A DNA stretch of 64,000 bases, taken from NCBI GenBank assembly GCA_964449775.1, contig CAYVBQ010000002.1, positions 62,001-126,000 on the forward strand, read 5' to 3'. Below, piece by piece: positions 27,260-36,829 of this stretch; position 1 is the stretch's first letter; each line of letters begins with the position of its first letter. A program made the translations under genes and the position numbers. Under the pieces are notes generated by a model. It searched no databases. It worked only from the letters and a program-made list of their open reading frames with translations, and was not told the origin of the DNA. Origin of the DNA: Fen-1258 sp964449775 (GTDB lineage: Bacteria > Bacteroidota > Ignavibacteria > Ignavibacteriales > Melioribacteraceae).

Positions 27260-27961
27260 TCATGCAAAGTCCTTAAAACGATAACCCACACCTTTAATTG
27301 TTTCTATTAGCATGGAATACTCGCCTAACTTTTTACGGATATTTAGAAGATGAACATCAACAGTTCTTTCAACCACATAAGCATCTTCGCCCCAAACATT
27401 GTTTAGAATTCTGTCTCTATTAAATACTTTACCCGGCTTCGATGCAAGAAAATATAATATCTCAAATTCCTTACGTGCCAAATCAATCCGCTCGTCGTTA
27501 AGTAATACAAGATAGCGCTCTTTGCTAATTAGAAGCGGTCCTATAATTATATCCTTACTAATATTTGATAGCCCAAGGGTCCGCTCACTAAAATGAAGAT
27601 TGGATTTAATCCGTGCAATTATTTTATTAATGGAAATCGGTTTCTGAATAAAATCGTTGGTGCCAAGATTGAGCCCGTGTATTTCGTCACTTTCAGAGGA
27701 TTTTGCCGTTAAAAAAATGATCGGAACGTTTTTATACTCCTCCATGCTTCTTATCCGGCGGCATACATCAAAACCATTTAACTTAGGCATCATTACATCC
27801 AGAATAATCAAATCCGGTTCGTGAGAAAGTTTTTCCATCGCTTCCTGACCATCATAAGCAGTTATGACTTTAAAGCCAGATCGGGTGAGATTATATTTAA
27901 GAAGTTCAACAATATCTTTCTCATCATCAACCACAAGTATTTTAGCAATTGAATTATCCAT
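27260..27961 (-). CDS. PhoB-like response regulator (orphan paralogue)
   Basis: A 233-residue OmpR/PhoB-type regulator: receiver residues 1-122 with acidic pocket VDDEKD, phosphorylatable Asp in LIILDVMMPKLNG, Thr/Ser and Lys switch residues (FLTAKSS, FIQKPIS), and a winged-helix domain with RKEFEILYFLASKPGKVFNRDRIL and VERTVDVHLLNIRKKL. Closely similar to the PhoB at 42013-42705 across both domains. No kinase gene is adjacent; it lies downstream of pstS copy 2 in what looks like a Pho-induced operon, so it may form a positive loop with PhoR as kinase. Confidence 0.88.
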   Translation of the reverse strand: MDNSIAKILVVDDEKDIVELLKYNLTRSGFKVITAYDGQEAMEKLSHEPDLIILDVMMPKLNGFDVCRRIRSMEEYKNVPIIFLTAKSSESDEIHGLNLGTNDFIQKPISINKIIARIKSNLHFSERTLGLSNISKDIIIGPLLISKERYLVLLNDERIDLARKEFEILYFLASKPGKVFNRDRILNNVWGEDAYVVERTVDVHLLNIRKKLGEYSMLIETIKGVGYRFKDFA

Positions 27962-28025
27962 AAACCTTCTTTAATATGATATACTACTGTTTAATTTCCA
28001 CCGGATGGCTAAGCGAAACGTAACA

Positions 28026-28214
28026 CTATTCTTTGGAATCGGATACTTTCTGAATCCATACAATGCTTTGGCGATTGATAAAGATTTCGGCTTCGGAATC
28101 ATTTTCAATTTTTTTTACCGCAAGGTATTTCTTTTCTGTTTTGAACAAATCTTTTTTCTTTGCTTTTATTTTTATTTCGCTCGAATTAAGAAGTCCTAAC
28201 TGCCAGATTTCCAT
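28026..28214 (-). CDS. Small hypothetical protein of the Pho operon
   Basis: A 62-residue basic protein starting MEIWQLGLLNSS at 28214, chosen because GGAGGAGCT precedes that ATG; the frame is open to 28310 but that part overlaps pstS and has no such site. No signal peptide or membrane segment. Beta-strand-like alternation (EKKYLAVKKIENDSEAEIFI) is the only visible feature. It sits between pstS copy 2 and the PhoB-like gene in the same direction. Confidence 0.6.
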   Translation of the reverse strand: MEIWQLGLLNSSEIKIKAKKKDLFKTEKKYLAVKKIENDSEAEIFINRQSIVWIQKVSDSKE

Positions 28215-28275
28215 AGCTCCTCCAAATAAAAAATGTATGTAGTTGATTTTTTCATGTGCGAATTCTTTCGATTTA

Positions 28276-29109
28276 CTATTTACCTTTAACGGGGAAATAA
28301 CCAACCTCATTTACAATCGACTGTCCCTCCTTACTGAGCGCCCAATCAATGAATTTTTTGATTGCACCTTCCGGCCTTGTTTTGGTGTACATATAAAGGA
28401 AACGTGAAATCGGATACTCACCGGACTCAATATTTTTCTTTATCGGCAGAAACGCCTTTGAAGCCGCATCTTTCTTAACTGCAATGTCTTTAATTCCTTT
28501 TGCATAAGCAGCGCCGCCAAAACCAATTGCATTTTTGTCTTTACTAACAGCATTTACCACAGCTCCTGTACCCGGTAACGTTTGAACTTTGGAACTGAAA
28601 TCCTGATTTTCCAGTACATGCTCTTTGAAATAAACGTAAGTACCGGAACTATTTTCTCTTCCGTACATAATTATTCTAGCATCTGTACCACCAACTTCTT
28701 TCCAGTTTGTAATTTTTTCTGTATAAATATCTTTAATCTGCGCCAGAGTAAGTTCGTTCACTTTCTTATTTGCTTTATTCACATAAACGCTAAGACCATC
28801 AATAGCAACTTTAATTTCCACTCCGGTCGAATTATATTTTTCTTTAAGCTTTCCAATTTCGCTTTGCTTCATTGGGCGAGATGCATTACAGATATCTGTT
28901 GTTCCATTTAGTAAAGCTGCAATCCCGGTTCCGGAACCGCCTCCAGTCACCTGTATAGCAACATCTTTATTCTTTTTCATGAATACCTCAGCCCATCTCT
29001 GAACCAGGATTACCATTGTATCAGAGCCCTTAACTGTTATTGTTTCTTCCGGGACAAAAAAGCCCAAGGATACTAAAAATGTAATTAGAAGAACCAAGTA
29101 TTTTTTCAT
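28276..29109 (-). CDS. pstS: Phosphate-binding protein PstS (copy 2)
   Basis: A 277-residue periplasmic protein with signal peptide MKKYLVLLITFLVSLGFF and the full set of phosphate-site blocks (KGSDTMVILVQRW, TGGGSGTGIAAL, NASRPMKQSE, GRENSSGTYVYFK, GFGGAAYAKGI). Nearly collinear with the PstS of the pst operon. No permease genes accompany it, so it must use PstCAB from 16557-19291 or serve another purpose, such as scavenging for the T9SS/TonB system encoded just upstream. Confidence 0.93.
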   Translation of the reverse strand: MKKYLVLLITFLVSLGFFVPEETITVKGSDTMVILVQRWAEVFMKKNKDVAIQVTGGGSGTGIAALLNGTTDICNASRPMKQSEIGKLKEKYNSTGVEIKVAIDGLSVYVNKANKKVNELTLAQIKDIYTEKITNWKEVGGTDARIIMYGRENSSGTYVYFKEHVLENQDFSSKVQTLPGTGAVVNAVSKDKNAIGFGGAAYAKGIKDIAVKKDAASKAFLPIKKNIESGEYPISRFLYMYTKTRPEGAIKKFIDWALSKEGQSIVNEVGYFPVKGK

Positions 29110-29145
29110 TTTGTACCTCTTTTTTAAATACTGGAAAAAATAAAG

Positions 29146-29168
29146 GGGCGCTCCTTACGGAAACGCCC
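29146..29168 (-). terminator. Hairpin with T-rich tail between T9SS gene and pstS copy 2
   Basis: On the minus strand GGGCG pairs with CGCCC around a 13-base loop and is followed by CCTTTATTTTTT. It could terminate or attenuate transcription after the T9SS gene, lowering pstS output relative to the upstream genes. A (GA)n/(CT)n tract of about 16 bases (29169-29184) adjoins it. Confidence 0.55.
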
Positions 29169-29186
29169 AGAGAGAGAGAGAGAAAA

Positions 29187-32033
29187 CTATTTCATTAATA
29201 ACATTTTTTTGGCAAGGACATTGTTAGTGGTCTCTAATCTGTAAATATATAGTCCGCTTGCAAAATCGCTCGCATTCCAGGTTATTGTATAAGAACCTAC
29301 CGCTCTAAAACCATCAACCAAACTAGCAACTTCTTGACCGAGAAGATTATAAACACCGAGTTTTACATTTCCTTCTTTCGGAAGTGAAAAACTGATTATT
29401 GTACTTGGATTAAAGGGATTTGGATAGTTTTGACTTAATTCATAACTGTCAGGTATTGAATTGTTTTTTATTTCTTTTACACTAGTAGGAGTTGCTATTA
29501 TTAAACTGCTCCATCCTTCTGCCCAATTTACTTTTCCAAAAGCACCAACAAAGTTAGAAGCAGCGTCAAAGAAGCCGTCTAATGGGGGTGTTGCGCCGCC
29601 TGTGAATACTGGTGAACCATTTGTAGGCATTGGATTGGGATTTGCAACATTAAATGCATCTGCTATTTTTACTTCTGCATTCTCTGTATATGCTCTACCT
29701 CCATTTGTTGTAAACCATGCCGGCATTTCTGTTTGGAATGCTGCATCTGTTGATTTAAAGTTAGCTGTTGTTGATCCGGCAATAATACTATTCTTTATAA
29801 ATGATGCCGTACTTGCTTTCATATCTGCTACTGTATTTGTTCCATCTATCAATAATCCTTCCGGCCAACCCATGATTAATGCATTGTATATCTTGTTCTG
29901 TGATGATCTTCTTAAGTGCATTCCTCTTTTGTAGAGTGAATTGATTGTTGCTGTCTTTGTTGCTGCAGGTCCTATCAATGTTACGTTATACCATGTTGGA
30001 GATGTTCTTGGTGAATTGGTCGAACCGCTTCCATCATTATCACTTTCAAATCCGTTGGAGCTTGATTGATCTGCTATTTGCGGATCTCTGACACTTAATA
30101 AGAATTGTAATTTCCCATTGTATCCGAAATCCGTATCGAAATCATCATCCCAACCACGGTATGCTATAAGATATTTTGCATTTACTGTTCCGCCAAAAAA
30201 TTCATATGAATCATCTCCTGAATAACTTACCTGGATATATTCCAACTTTGTCTTGTTGCCTACTCCGCCTAAGGTTAATCCGTTTATCTCATTATTAAGT
30301 GAGTATGCAATACCAGGATATTCTATTCTTACATACTTCATTATACCGCTGTTATCTGCTGCATCATTTCCACCATATGAATCCCCTGGACCTTCTATTG
30401 CGGCAGTTCCGCCAGGAACGTTTATTGGCGCTTTACCTAAAATGATAATGCCGCCCCAATCTCCATATGTTGGGGTTCTTGTTGCCCCAGTTTTTGTAAA
30501 CTCTGATGTGAATACTATCGGATTAGTGGCTGTTCCTTCCGCCATTATTTTTCCGCCAGGTTTAACAACCAAAGAACCTTGTGATGAATTCTCTCCGTAA
30601 ATCTTTGTACCGGCTTGGATTGTTAATGTTGCACCTGATTGTACTCTTACAATACCTTTCAATGTATAATCTTTATCATTTGTTAAAGTAAGATTGGTAG
30701 TTATATCTCCGGCAATAACATCTAAAGCTTTTTCCGGAACAATAATATTAAACGAACTCCATCCTTCTGCCCAATTTCTATAACCGAAAGCACCAACAAA
30801 GTTAGCAGCAGCATCAAAGAAGCCGTCTGATGGTGGTGTTGCACCACCTGTAAATACCGGAGAACCTTGTGTAGGCATTGGATTTGGATTTGCTAATGTA
30901 AATGCGTTTGCTAATTTTACTTCTGCATTCTCTGTATATGCTCTACCTCCATTGGTTGTAAACCATGTTGGCATTTCTGTTTGAAATGTTGCGTCTGTGG
31001 ATTTGAAATTTGCTGTTGTTGAACCGGCTATTATGCTATTCTTTATATATGATGCCGTACTTGCTTTCATATCTGCTACTGTATTTGTTCCATCTATCAG
31101 CAAACCTTCCGGCCAGCCCATGATTAATGCATTATAAATCTTGTTCTGTGAGGATCTTCTTAAATGCATTCCTCTTTTGTAAAGTGAATTTATTGTAGTA
31201 GTCTTTATTACTGCCGGTCCTATCAATGTTACGTTATACCATGTTGGGGATGTTCTTGGTGAATTGGTTGAGCCGCTTCCATCATTATCACTTTCAAATC
31301 CGTTGGAGCTTGATTGATCTGCTATTTGCGGATCTCTGACACTTAATAAGAATTGTAATTTCCCATTGTATCCGAAATCCGTATCGAAATCATCATCCCA
31401 ACCACGGTATGCTATAAGATATTTTGCATTTACTGTTCCGCCAAAAAATTCATATGAATCATCTCCTGAATAACTTACCTGGATATATTCCAACTTTGTC
31501 TTGTTGCCTACTCCGCCTAAGGTTAATCCGTTTATCTCATTATTAAGTGAGTATGCAATACCAGGATATTCTATTCTTACATACTTCATTATACCGCTGT
31601 TATCTGCTGCATCATTTCCACCATATGAATCCCCTGGACCTTCTATTGCGGCAGTTCCGCCAGGAACGTTTATTGGCGCTTTACCTAAAATGATAATGCC
31701 GCCCCAATCTCCATATGTTGGGGTTCTTGTTGCCCCAGTTTTTGTAAACTCTGATGTGAATACTATCGGATTAGTGGCTGTTCCTTCCGCCATTATTTTT
31801 CCGCCTGGTTTAACTACCAAAGAACCTTGAGATGAATTTTCTCCGTAAATCTTTGTACCGGCTTGGATTGTTAATGTTGCACCTGATTCAACACGAACAA
31901 TACCTTTCAAGAGATAAGTCTTATCTGAAGTAAGTGTAGTATTTGTGGTAATATTACCTGTTACGGCTACATCTTGTGCATTAATAATGTTAACAAACAT
32001 TATTACTGTAAAAAGGATAAAAAACTTCTTCAT
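29187..32033 (-). CDS. Secreted two-repeat protein with type IX sorting domain
   Basis: A 948-residue exported protein: signal peptide (MKKFFILFTVIMFVNIINAQ), two tandem repeats of 416 residues each (about 21-436 and 437-852), and a C-terminal type A T9SS sorting domain (YELSQNYPNPFNPSTIISF ... VYNLLGQEVASL ... GLYIYRLET). Each repeat opens GIVRVxSGATLTIQAGTKIYGE and has beta-helix-like runs (SLVVKPGGKIMAEGTATNPIVFTS) and several Asp-rich loops (RGWDDDFDTDFGYNG). No catalytic motif is recognised. It follows the TonB receptor gene by 71 bases and precedes pstS copy 2, so it probably helps capture a phosphate-bearing substrate at the surface; that is inference. Confidence 0.8.
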   Translation of the reverse strand: MKKFFILFTVIMFVNIINAQDVAVTGNITTNTTLTSDKTYLLKGIVRVESGATLTIQAGTKIYGENSSQGSLVVKPGGKIMAEGTATNPIVFTSEFTKTGATRTPTYGDWGGIIILGKAPINVPGGTAAIEGPGDSYGGNDAADNSGIMKYVRIEYPGIAYSLNNEINGLTLGGVGNKTKLEYIQVSYSGDDSYEFFGGTVNAKYLIAYRGWDDDFDTDFGYNGKLQFLLSVRDPQIADQSSSNGFESDNDGSGSTNSPRTSPTWYNVTLIGPAVIKTTTINSLYKRGMHLRRSSQNKIYNALIMGWPEGLLIDGTNTVADMKASTASYIKNSIIAGSTTANFKSTDATFQTEMPTWFTTNGGRAYTENAEVKLANAFTLANPNPMPTQGSPVFTGGATPPSDGFFDAAANFVGAFGYRNWAEGWSSFNIIVPEKALDVIAGDITTNLTLTNDKDYTLKGIVRVQSGATLTIQAGTKIYGENSSQGSLVVKPGGKIMAEGTATNPIVFTSEFTKTGATRTPTYGDWGGIIILGKAPINVPGGTAAIEGPGDSYGGNDAADNSGIMKYVRIEYPGIAYSLNNEINGLTLGGVGNKTKLEYIQVSYSGDDSYEFFGGTVNAKYLIAYRGWDDDFDTDFGYNGKLQFLLSVRDPQIADQSSSNGFESDNDGSGSTNSPRTSPTWYNVTLIGPAATKTATINSLYKRGMHLRRSSQNKIYNALIMGWPEGLLIDGTNTVADMKASTASFIKNSIIAGSTTANFKSTDAAFQTEMPAWFTTNGGRAYTENAEVKIADAFNVANPNPMPTNGSPVFTGGATPPLDGFFDAASNFVGAFGKVNWAEGWSSLIIATPTSVKEIKNNSIPDSYELSQNYPNPFNPSTIISFSLPKEGNVKLGVYNLLGQEVASLVDGFRAVGSYTITWNASDFASGLYIYRLETTNNVLAKKMLLMK
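29478..31973 (-). repeat. Tandem 1248-bp intragenic repeat
   Basis: Two copies, 30726-31973 and 29478-30725. The bases at about 30027-30555 and 31275-31803 look identical, while flanks of each unit differ at scattered sites. This suggests a duplication kept uniform in its middle by gene conversion or a recent event. Confidence 0.85.
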
Positions 32034-32104
32034 TGTACCTCCGTTTGATTAATAATTGATTCGCTTCTTTTCCTTAATTCTTAATTCCAAATTCTCTAGT
32101 TTTA

Positions 32105-34858
32105 TTAAAATTGAAAACTTAGACCTACTGAAATGTTTTGACCTCTCTTTGTAATTTCGGAGGGCTTATCACCATCAGGTGTTTTCTGGATGAATTTAAT
32201 ATCCTTAGCAAGAAGATCCTTTGCAACGATTTTTAGGGTTAAGTTACTCCATAATATTTTTGAAAAAGAGAGATCAACTTGATCTCTTGCCAACTCAACT
32301 ACATCGCCTAAACCACCGAAACCTACTTTTGCAATTCTATCACCAACTTTATTGTAAATAAGCGAGGCAGATAAATCACTGTCCATAGTTTCCCAATATA
32401 AACCCAAGTTAAGAACGAAATCAGCTTGTCCTTGAAGCGGACGGGATGCGGATTGAAACCCTCTATCTTCCAATTCAATATTGGATTTAATGATGCTTAG
32501 ATTTCCGATCATCATAAAGTCATTAAAAAATGAAGATATGAAACCAAGAGTTTTTCTTAACTCAAATTCTACTCCATAATTATTTGCACCCTTTGCGTTT
32601 TCAAAAGAACGGATTGGTTCAAAAGCAGAGGAGGCTAGCAGTATTTGCTCAATAGGATTTTGAAACTGTTTATAAAACCCACTGATGGCGTATAATTCGC
32701 GTGGTGCAGGATAGTATTCTAACCTTACATCGTAATTTGTTATTACGCTTCTGATAAGATTTGGATTGCCTTGGACCAGTTCGTTTGAAACGAAATCGAA
32801 ATAAGTAAATGTTGCAAGTTCTCTAAATTCCGGTCGGGCAACTGTTTTGCTGTAAGCTAACCTTAGGTTCAATTTGTCATTATACTGATAAGCAATATTT
32901 ACACTTGGGAAAAGATCATTAAAATTACTTTCGACATTAATCGGTTCACCAGTTCTAGATTTTGAGTCCATTTTTTGAACAGCATTTTCTAATCGAACAC
33001 CGGTTATTATTTTTATCTTATTGAATACAGAAAAATCAGTCATTATGTAAGCGGCATTTATTGTTTGTTCGGAGAGGTAACTATCTGTAGGTTGAGTGAT
33101 CTCTACAATCTCAATGAAAGAAGGGGTTATGTTTTCAGGTGAAAAAATCTGATCTACATTTTGTAATAAAATCTGCTGCTCTTGAACAAAATTACCGCCG
33201 GAACCATTTCTAAATCCAAAAACACGGGCATCAAAATTTCGATCTTTCTTATCAAAAGAGTATCCAAACTTAAATGCCGGCATTGAAGTATTCTCAAAAG
33301 GTTTTATCTTAAAATTCCAACTAGTACCAAGAATTTTATCATCAAGATTTCCAAAATATCTTGTTGTTAAAGATTGATCCAATAAAAACTGCATCGGGTC
33401 GTCCGGTGAGAACATATCGTTTGAATATATATAGCGTCTTGCATCCGGTTCATCTCTTTTAGATTTGGAGTAATTGATATTCCAGTCAACATTAAGACCA
33501 TTCATTATTCCAAAAAAGTGTTCACCAATTAACTGGGTTGATTGAAGTGAACGTGAAATGTAACGGAGCGATGTTGATTTCCTATTTTGAAGTGTACCAT
33601 TGTAAACTCCTTCATAGACTGTTGTTTCATCATCGGCAGATTGATTAAAAATGTTTTTTAAACTCAGTTTGTGTTTTTGTGCGAGCTTAAAGCTGACATT
33701 TAATAGCGCTCCCCAATTAACACTATAAACACTATTTACTCCGTTATAAGCAAAACGTGGTCCTTCAAAAGAATAGTTTGCCTGGTATGTTTCTTTTAGT
33801 TCATTTGACTCCGAATAGGAAAGCGATGCAATGTATCCAAGTATTTCTTCATCGCCTAATTCAAGCTTATTACCAATGTTTAGTTTAAAATTACCATTAA
33901 GCGGCGCTTTAGATGATTTTGTTGACCAATTATTTGCAAAAGCCCTTCCGAGTTCTTGAAGCTGCAGCTGCGGAACATTTCTGTCTAATCTATGATTCGG
34001 AATTACTGAAGGTAAATTTCTCGTTCCATCATCATATCCAAGGAAATCGCTTTTCCCTCCTGAATAGGTTTGAATGTTTTTACCGGTAGTAGTAGTACTG
34101 TAGCTGGAACCAACACTTAAATCAAAAATCAGTTTTGATGGAAATTCTATTGTATTAATTTCGACCAAACCACCCGAAAAATCTGCAGGCTTATCCGGTA
34201 TAAATGTTTTTGATGTAAGAATGTTTTCAATTAGGCTTGCCGGAAAAATATCATAAGAAAAACTTTTCTTCTCCGGGTCGGTACTGGGCAGATTGGATCC
34301 ATTTAATAGCGTATTATTATATCTGTCCCCCACACCTCTAACAAAAACATATTTACCTTCGGATATTGTCACACCGGTCATTCTTTTTAATACATCCGTT
34401 CCATCAGAGCTATTGTTCTTTTTAATAAGCTCAGCACTAACACCATCTACAATGCCGGGTGAATTTTTCTGAATATTCAGGATTGCCGCTTCAGTAGATT
34501 TTAACGCTTCGGCAGATACAACAATTTCATTTAATTCAGTAGTTACCGGTTCAAGCTGAACGTTCACCCTGGTGTCTTTCCCCGCTTCTATCAAAATGTT
34601 ATCGACAACCATTGTCTGATAAGATATATAAGAAACCCTGATCTGATATCTGCCCGGCACCAATGATCTGATAGAGTAACTTCCATCGATATCCGAGGAA
34701 GTACCGGTTGATGTGCCAACTATAATAATATTCGCACCTATTAAATCTTCGTTAGTAGATTTATCGCTAATCTTTCCGCTGATAGAGCCCTTTGACTGAG
34801 CAAATGCAGATGAGCAAACTGCCAAAAGAATTAACAAGATTACTCTAAATTTTGCCAT
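32105..34858 (-). CDS. TonB-dependent receptor with CarboxypepD_reg-like domain
   Basis: An outer-membrane active transporter of about 917 residues. Start taken at 34858 (MAKFRVILLILLAVCSSAFAQ signal peptide), because the -7 element at 34934-34941 puts transcription start below the longer frame's first ATG. Then a carboxypeptidase-regulatory-like module (SGKISDKSTNEDLIGANIIIVGTSTGTSSDIDGSYSI), a plug domain (VLKRMTGVTISEGKYVFVRGVGDRYNNTLLNG) and a 22-strand-type barrel ending ISVGLSFQF. The Pho box upstream indicates a phosphate-related substrate such as a phosphorylated organic compound. No SusD partner. Confidence 0.9.
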   Translation of the reverse strand: MAKFRVILLILLAVCSSAFAQSKGSISGKISDKSTNEDLIGANIIIVGTSTGTSSDIDGSYSIRSLVPGRYQIRVSYISYQTMVVDNILIEAGKDTRVNVQLEPVTTELNEIVVSAEALKSTEAAILNIQKNSPGIVDGVSAELIKKNNSSDGTDVLKRMTGVTISEGKYVFVRGVGDRYNNTLLNGSNLPSTDPEKKSFSYDIFPASLIENILTSKTFIPDKPADFSGGLVEINTIEFPSKLIFDLSVGSSYSTTTTGKNIQTYSGGKSDFLGYDDGTRNLPSVIPNHRLDRNVPQLQLQELGRAFANNWSTKSSKAPLNGNFKLNIGNKLELGDEEILGYIASLSYSESNELKETYQANYSFEGPRFAYNGVNSVYSVNWGALLNVSFKLAQKHKLSLKNIFNQSADDETTVYEGVYNGTLQNRKSTSLRYISRSLQSTQLIGEHFFGIMNGLNVDWNINYSKSKRDEPDARRYIYSNDMFSPDDPMQFLLDQSLTTRYFGNLDDKILGTSWNFKIKPFENTSMPAFKFGYSFDKKDRNFDARVFGFRNGSGGNFVQEQQILLQNVDQIFSPENITPSFIEIVEITQPTDSYLSEQTINAAYIMTDFSVFNKIKIITGVRLENAVQKMDSKSRTGEPINVESNFNDLFPSVNIAYQYNDKLNLRLAYSKTVARPEFRELATFTYFDFVSNELVQGNPNLIRSVITNYDVRLEYYPAPRELYAISGFYKQFQNPIEQILLASSAFEPIRSFENAKGANNYGVEFELRKTLGFISSFFNDFMMIGNLSIIKSNIELEDRGFQSASRPLQGQADFVLNLGLYWETMDSDLSASLIYNKVGDRIAKVGFGGLGDVVELARDQVDLSFSKILWSNLTLKIVAKDLLAKDIKFIQKTPDGDKPSEITKRGQNISVGLSFQF

Positions 34859-34933
34859 TATTATTTCTAAGCTTATTAAATTAATTGTATAACGCATTTC
34901 TTCTCTCTCTCTTTTGTTTCTTTTTTTGATGTG

Positions 34934-34989
34934 CAAATTTAGAATTGATGTATTAACTGACTGTTAAGGGAGAGTTAAGAAATTGTTAA
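34934..34989 (-). promoter_or_regulatory. Pho-box promoter of the TonB receptor operon
   Basis: On the minus strand: TTAACA (34989-34984), TTAACT (34978-34973), TTAACA (34967-34962), TTAATA (34956-34951), 11 bp apart, then 9 bp, then TAAATTTG (34941-34934), a perfect TAnnTTTG. Expected to drive the receptor, the T9SS protein, pstS copy 2, the small protein and perhaps the PhoB-like regulator. The rest of the gap up to 35167 shows no second complete operator for the divergent peptidase. Confidence 0.86.
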
Positions 34990-35167
34990 GTTTTATCTAG
35001 CTGAGTATTTATTTCGTTTTCAGTAAAAAACGAGACACGGCTACTATAATCATTTCGTTAACAGATTAGATTCTACTGTGAAACGCGTCATGATTAAAAC
35101 TAATTTTTAAGAAAAGTATTATATTGATTATGGTCGCTGTAATAATTCCGGAGTCTTTGTTGATAAT

Positions 35168-36829
35168 ATGAACACTTCTACAACCAAAATATTTTGTTTG
35201 ATCATATTGCTTACATGCTATGATTTTGGCTTTTGCCAGGGAAAAGAATATGAAGCGGTCCAAAGATTATTCAACAAAGAACTCTTTCAGCGGAATTTGA
35301 ATTTTCTGGGGAGTGATTTGTTTGAAGGAAGAGCGCCCGGCACACTCGGAGGAAATCTTGCAGCAAAATATCTTGCACTTGAATTCGACAAGCTGAAATT
35401 GAAACCACTTGGCAATAACGGAACTTACTACCAGAACATTCCATTTCATTCAAGCAAACCGTTACTATCATCTCGGCTTAAGATTCATTACCAGGAAGAA
35501 GAAATTAGTTTCAGACTAAACGAAGATTTTCTTCTATATCAAACCGGAGAACCAATTCTTATTCCTAATTCCATTCCGCTTGTTTTTGTTGGTTACGGAA
35601 TTGTTGCACCTGAATTTGATTACAATGATTATCAGGATGTTGATGTTGAGGGAAAGATTGTTGTATTTGTGGATGGAGAACCTCAATCATTGGATCAATC
35701 CTATTTCGATGGGAACAATCCAACCGTTTACAGCACAGCGGAAGCCAAACAGCGCATTGCACTTTCACGAGGAGCTAAAGGAAGTATTCTTATTCCGAAC
35801 ATTATTTCTACAACGCAGTTCGATTGGCAAGAGTACGTCCGCTCTTTCTCATTTTCAAATCTATCGCTTGCTTCCACTTCTTCCACCAGCTTTGATATAA
35901 TAATGAATTCTGAGGTTGCGGATATACTCTTCATAGAAAGCGGTCATTCGTTGAAAGATGTATCTCAAATGCACAAAAAGTACGGAATGGTAAGTTTTCT
36001 TCTAAATGTCCAACTTAGCTTTAAGGGTAGTTTCAAGCAGGATGATTTTCACAGTCCAAATATTATTGGGATGATCGAAGGAACCGAGCCGCAATACAAA
36101 GACAGTTACGTTTTGGTCTCTGCCCATTATGATCATCTTGGGATTGGTCCCACTGTAAAAGGAGATTCAATTTATAACGGTGTATTTGATAATGCCGCCG
36201 GAGTGGCTGCATTGCTTGAAATAGCAAGGGTTATAACGCAAAATAGTTTTCAGAATAAACGGTCTATAATATTTCTTCTAACCACAGCAGAGGAATCCGG
36301 ACTTTTAGGATCCTATTATTACACACAAAATCCATCCGTCCCGTTATACAAGACCGTTGCAAACATAAATATTGATGGAATTGCTTCATTTGACAATTTT
36401 AAAAGTATTGTTGGCGTTGGCGAAGAATATTCTTCACTATCATCAACATTAAAAGAAGTAGCTGAAGAAAGAAATCTAAAAGTGGTTCCTATTCCCGAAC
36501 AATTTATCGGGTTCGGTTCTTATACAAAATCGGATCAGCATTCATTTGCAAAGAGCGGAATTCCGTCAATAATGATACTTGAAGGAATTGATTACGTGAA
36601 CATCGGCAGAAGTGAAGGTCTTGAGAGAATATTAAACTATTCGACAAATATTTATCATACACCTTTTGATGATCTTCAACAGTCAATTAATTATGAAGCT
36701 GCATTGCAACACATGGAAATTCTGCTAGCTATGATTAACAAAATTTCCAACTCTATAAAAGAACCGGAATGGTTCAGCGGAACTCCGTTTATAAATGCAC
36801 GACTGATTTCCAAGGCAGAGAAGAGATGA
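35168..36829 (+). CDS. Secreted M28-family metallopeptidase with PA domain
   Basis: A 553-residue exported protein with signal peptide ending near FGFCQG. A protease-associated (PA) insert lies at about residues 120-220. The M28 zinc-site motifs are VSAHYDHLG (H-x-D), NGVFDNAAGVAAL (bridging Asp), TTAEESGLLGS (Glu-Glu pair), NINIDGIAS (Asp) and SDQHSFAKSGIPSI (His). M28 enzymes are aminopeptidases or related hydrolases. Overlaps the next gene by ATGA, so it is made together with a PstS-like lipoprotein. Confidence 0.88.
   Translation: MNTSTTKIFCLIILLTCYDFGFCQGKEYEAVQRLFNKELFQRNLNFLGSDLFEGRAPGTLGGNLAAKYLALEFDKLKLKPLGNNGTYYQNIPFHSSKPLLSSRLKIHYQEEEISFRLNEDFLLYQTGEPILIPNSIPLVFVGYGIVAPEFDYNDYQDVDVEGKIVVFVDGEPQSLDQSYFDGNNPTVYSTAEAKQRIALSRGAKGSILIPNIISTTQFDWQEYVRSFSFSNLSLASTSSTSFDIIMNSEVADILFIESGHSLKDVSQMHKKYGMVSFLLNVQLSFKGSFKQDDFHSPNIIGMIEGTEPQYKDSYVLVSAHYDHLGIGPTVKGDSIYNGVFDNAAGVAALLEIARVITQNSFQNKRSIIFLLTTAEESGLLGSYYYTQNPSVPLYKTVANINIDGIASFDNFKSIVGVGEEYSSLSSTLKEVAEERNLKVVPIPEQFIGFGSYTKSDQHSFAKSGIPSIMILEGIDYVNIGRSEGLERILNYSTNIYHTPFDDLQQSINYEAALQHMEILLAMINKISNSIKEPEWFSGTPFINARLISKAEKR

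Noticed and set aside
30253..31830. Two open frames on the plus strand opposite the T9SS protein (30253-30600 and 31501-31830)
   Set aside because: They are near-identical because they are antisense to the two copies of the internal repeat; no ribosome site, and the minus-strand protein is clearly real.
34859..34936. Longer start for the TonB receptor at 34936
   Set aside because: The -7 element overlaps that ATG, and the signal peptide begins at 34858.
35041..35167. A Pho box for the M28 peptidase gene (single TTAACA at about 35059)
   Set aside because: No second hexamer at 11-bp spacing and no -7 element at 9 bp.
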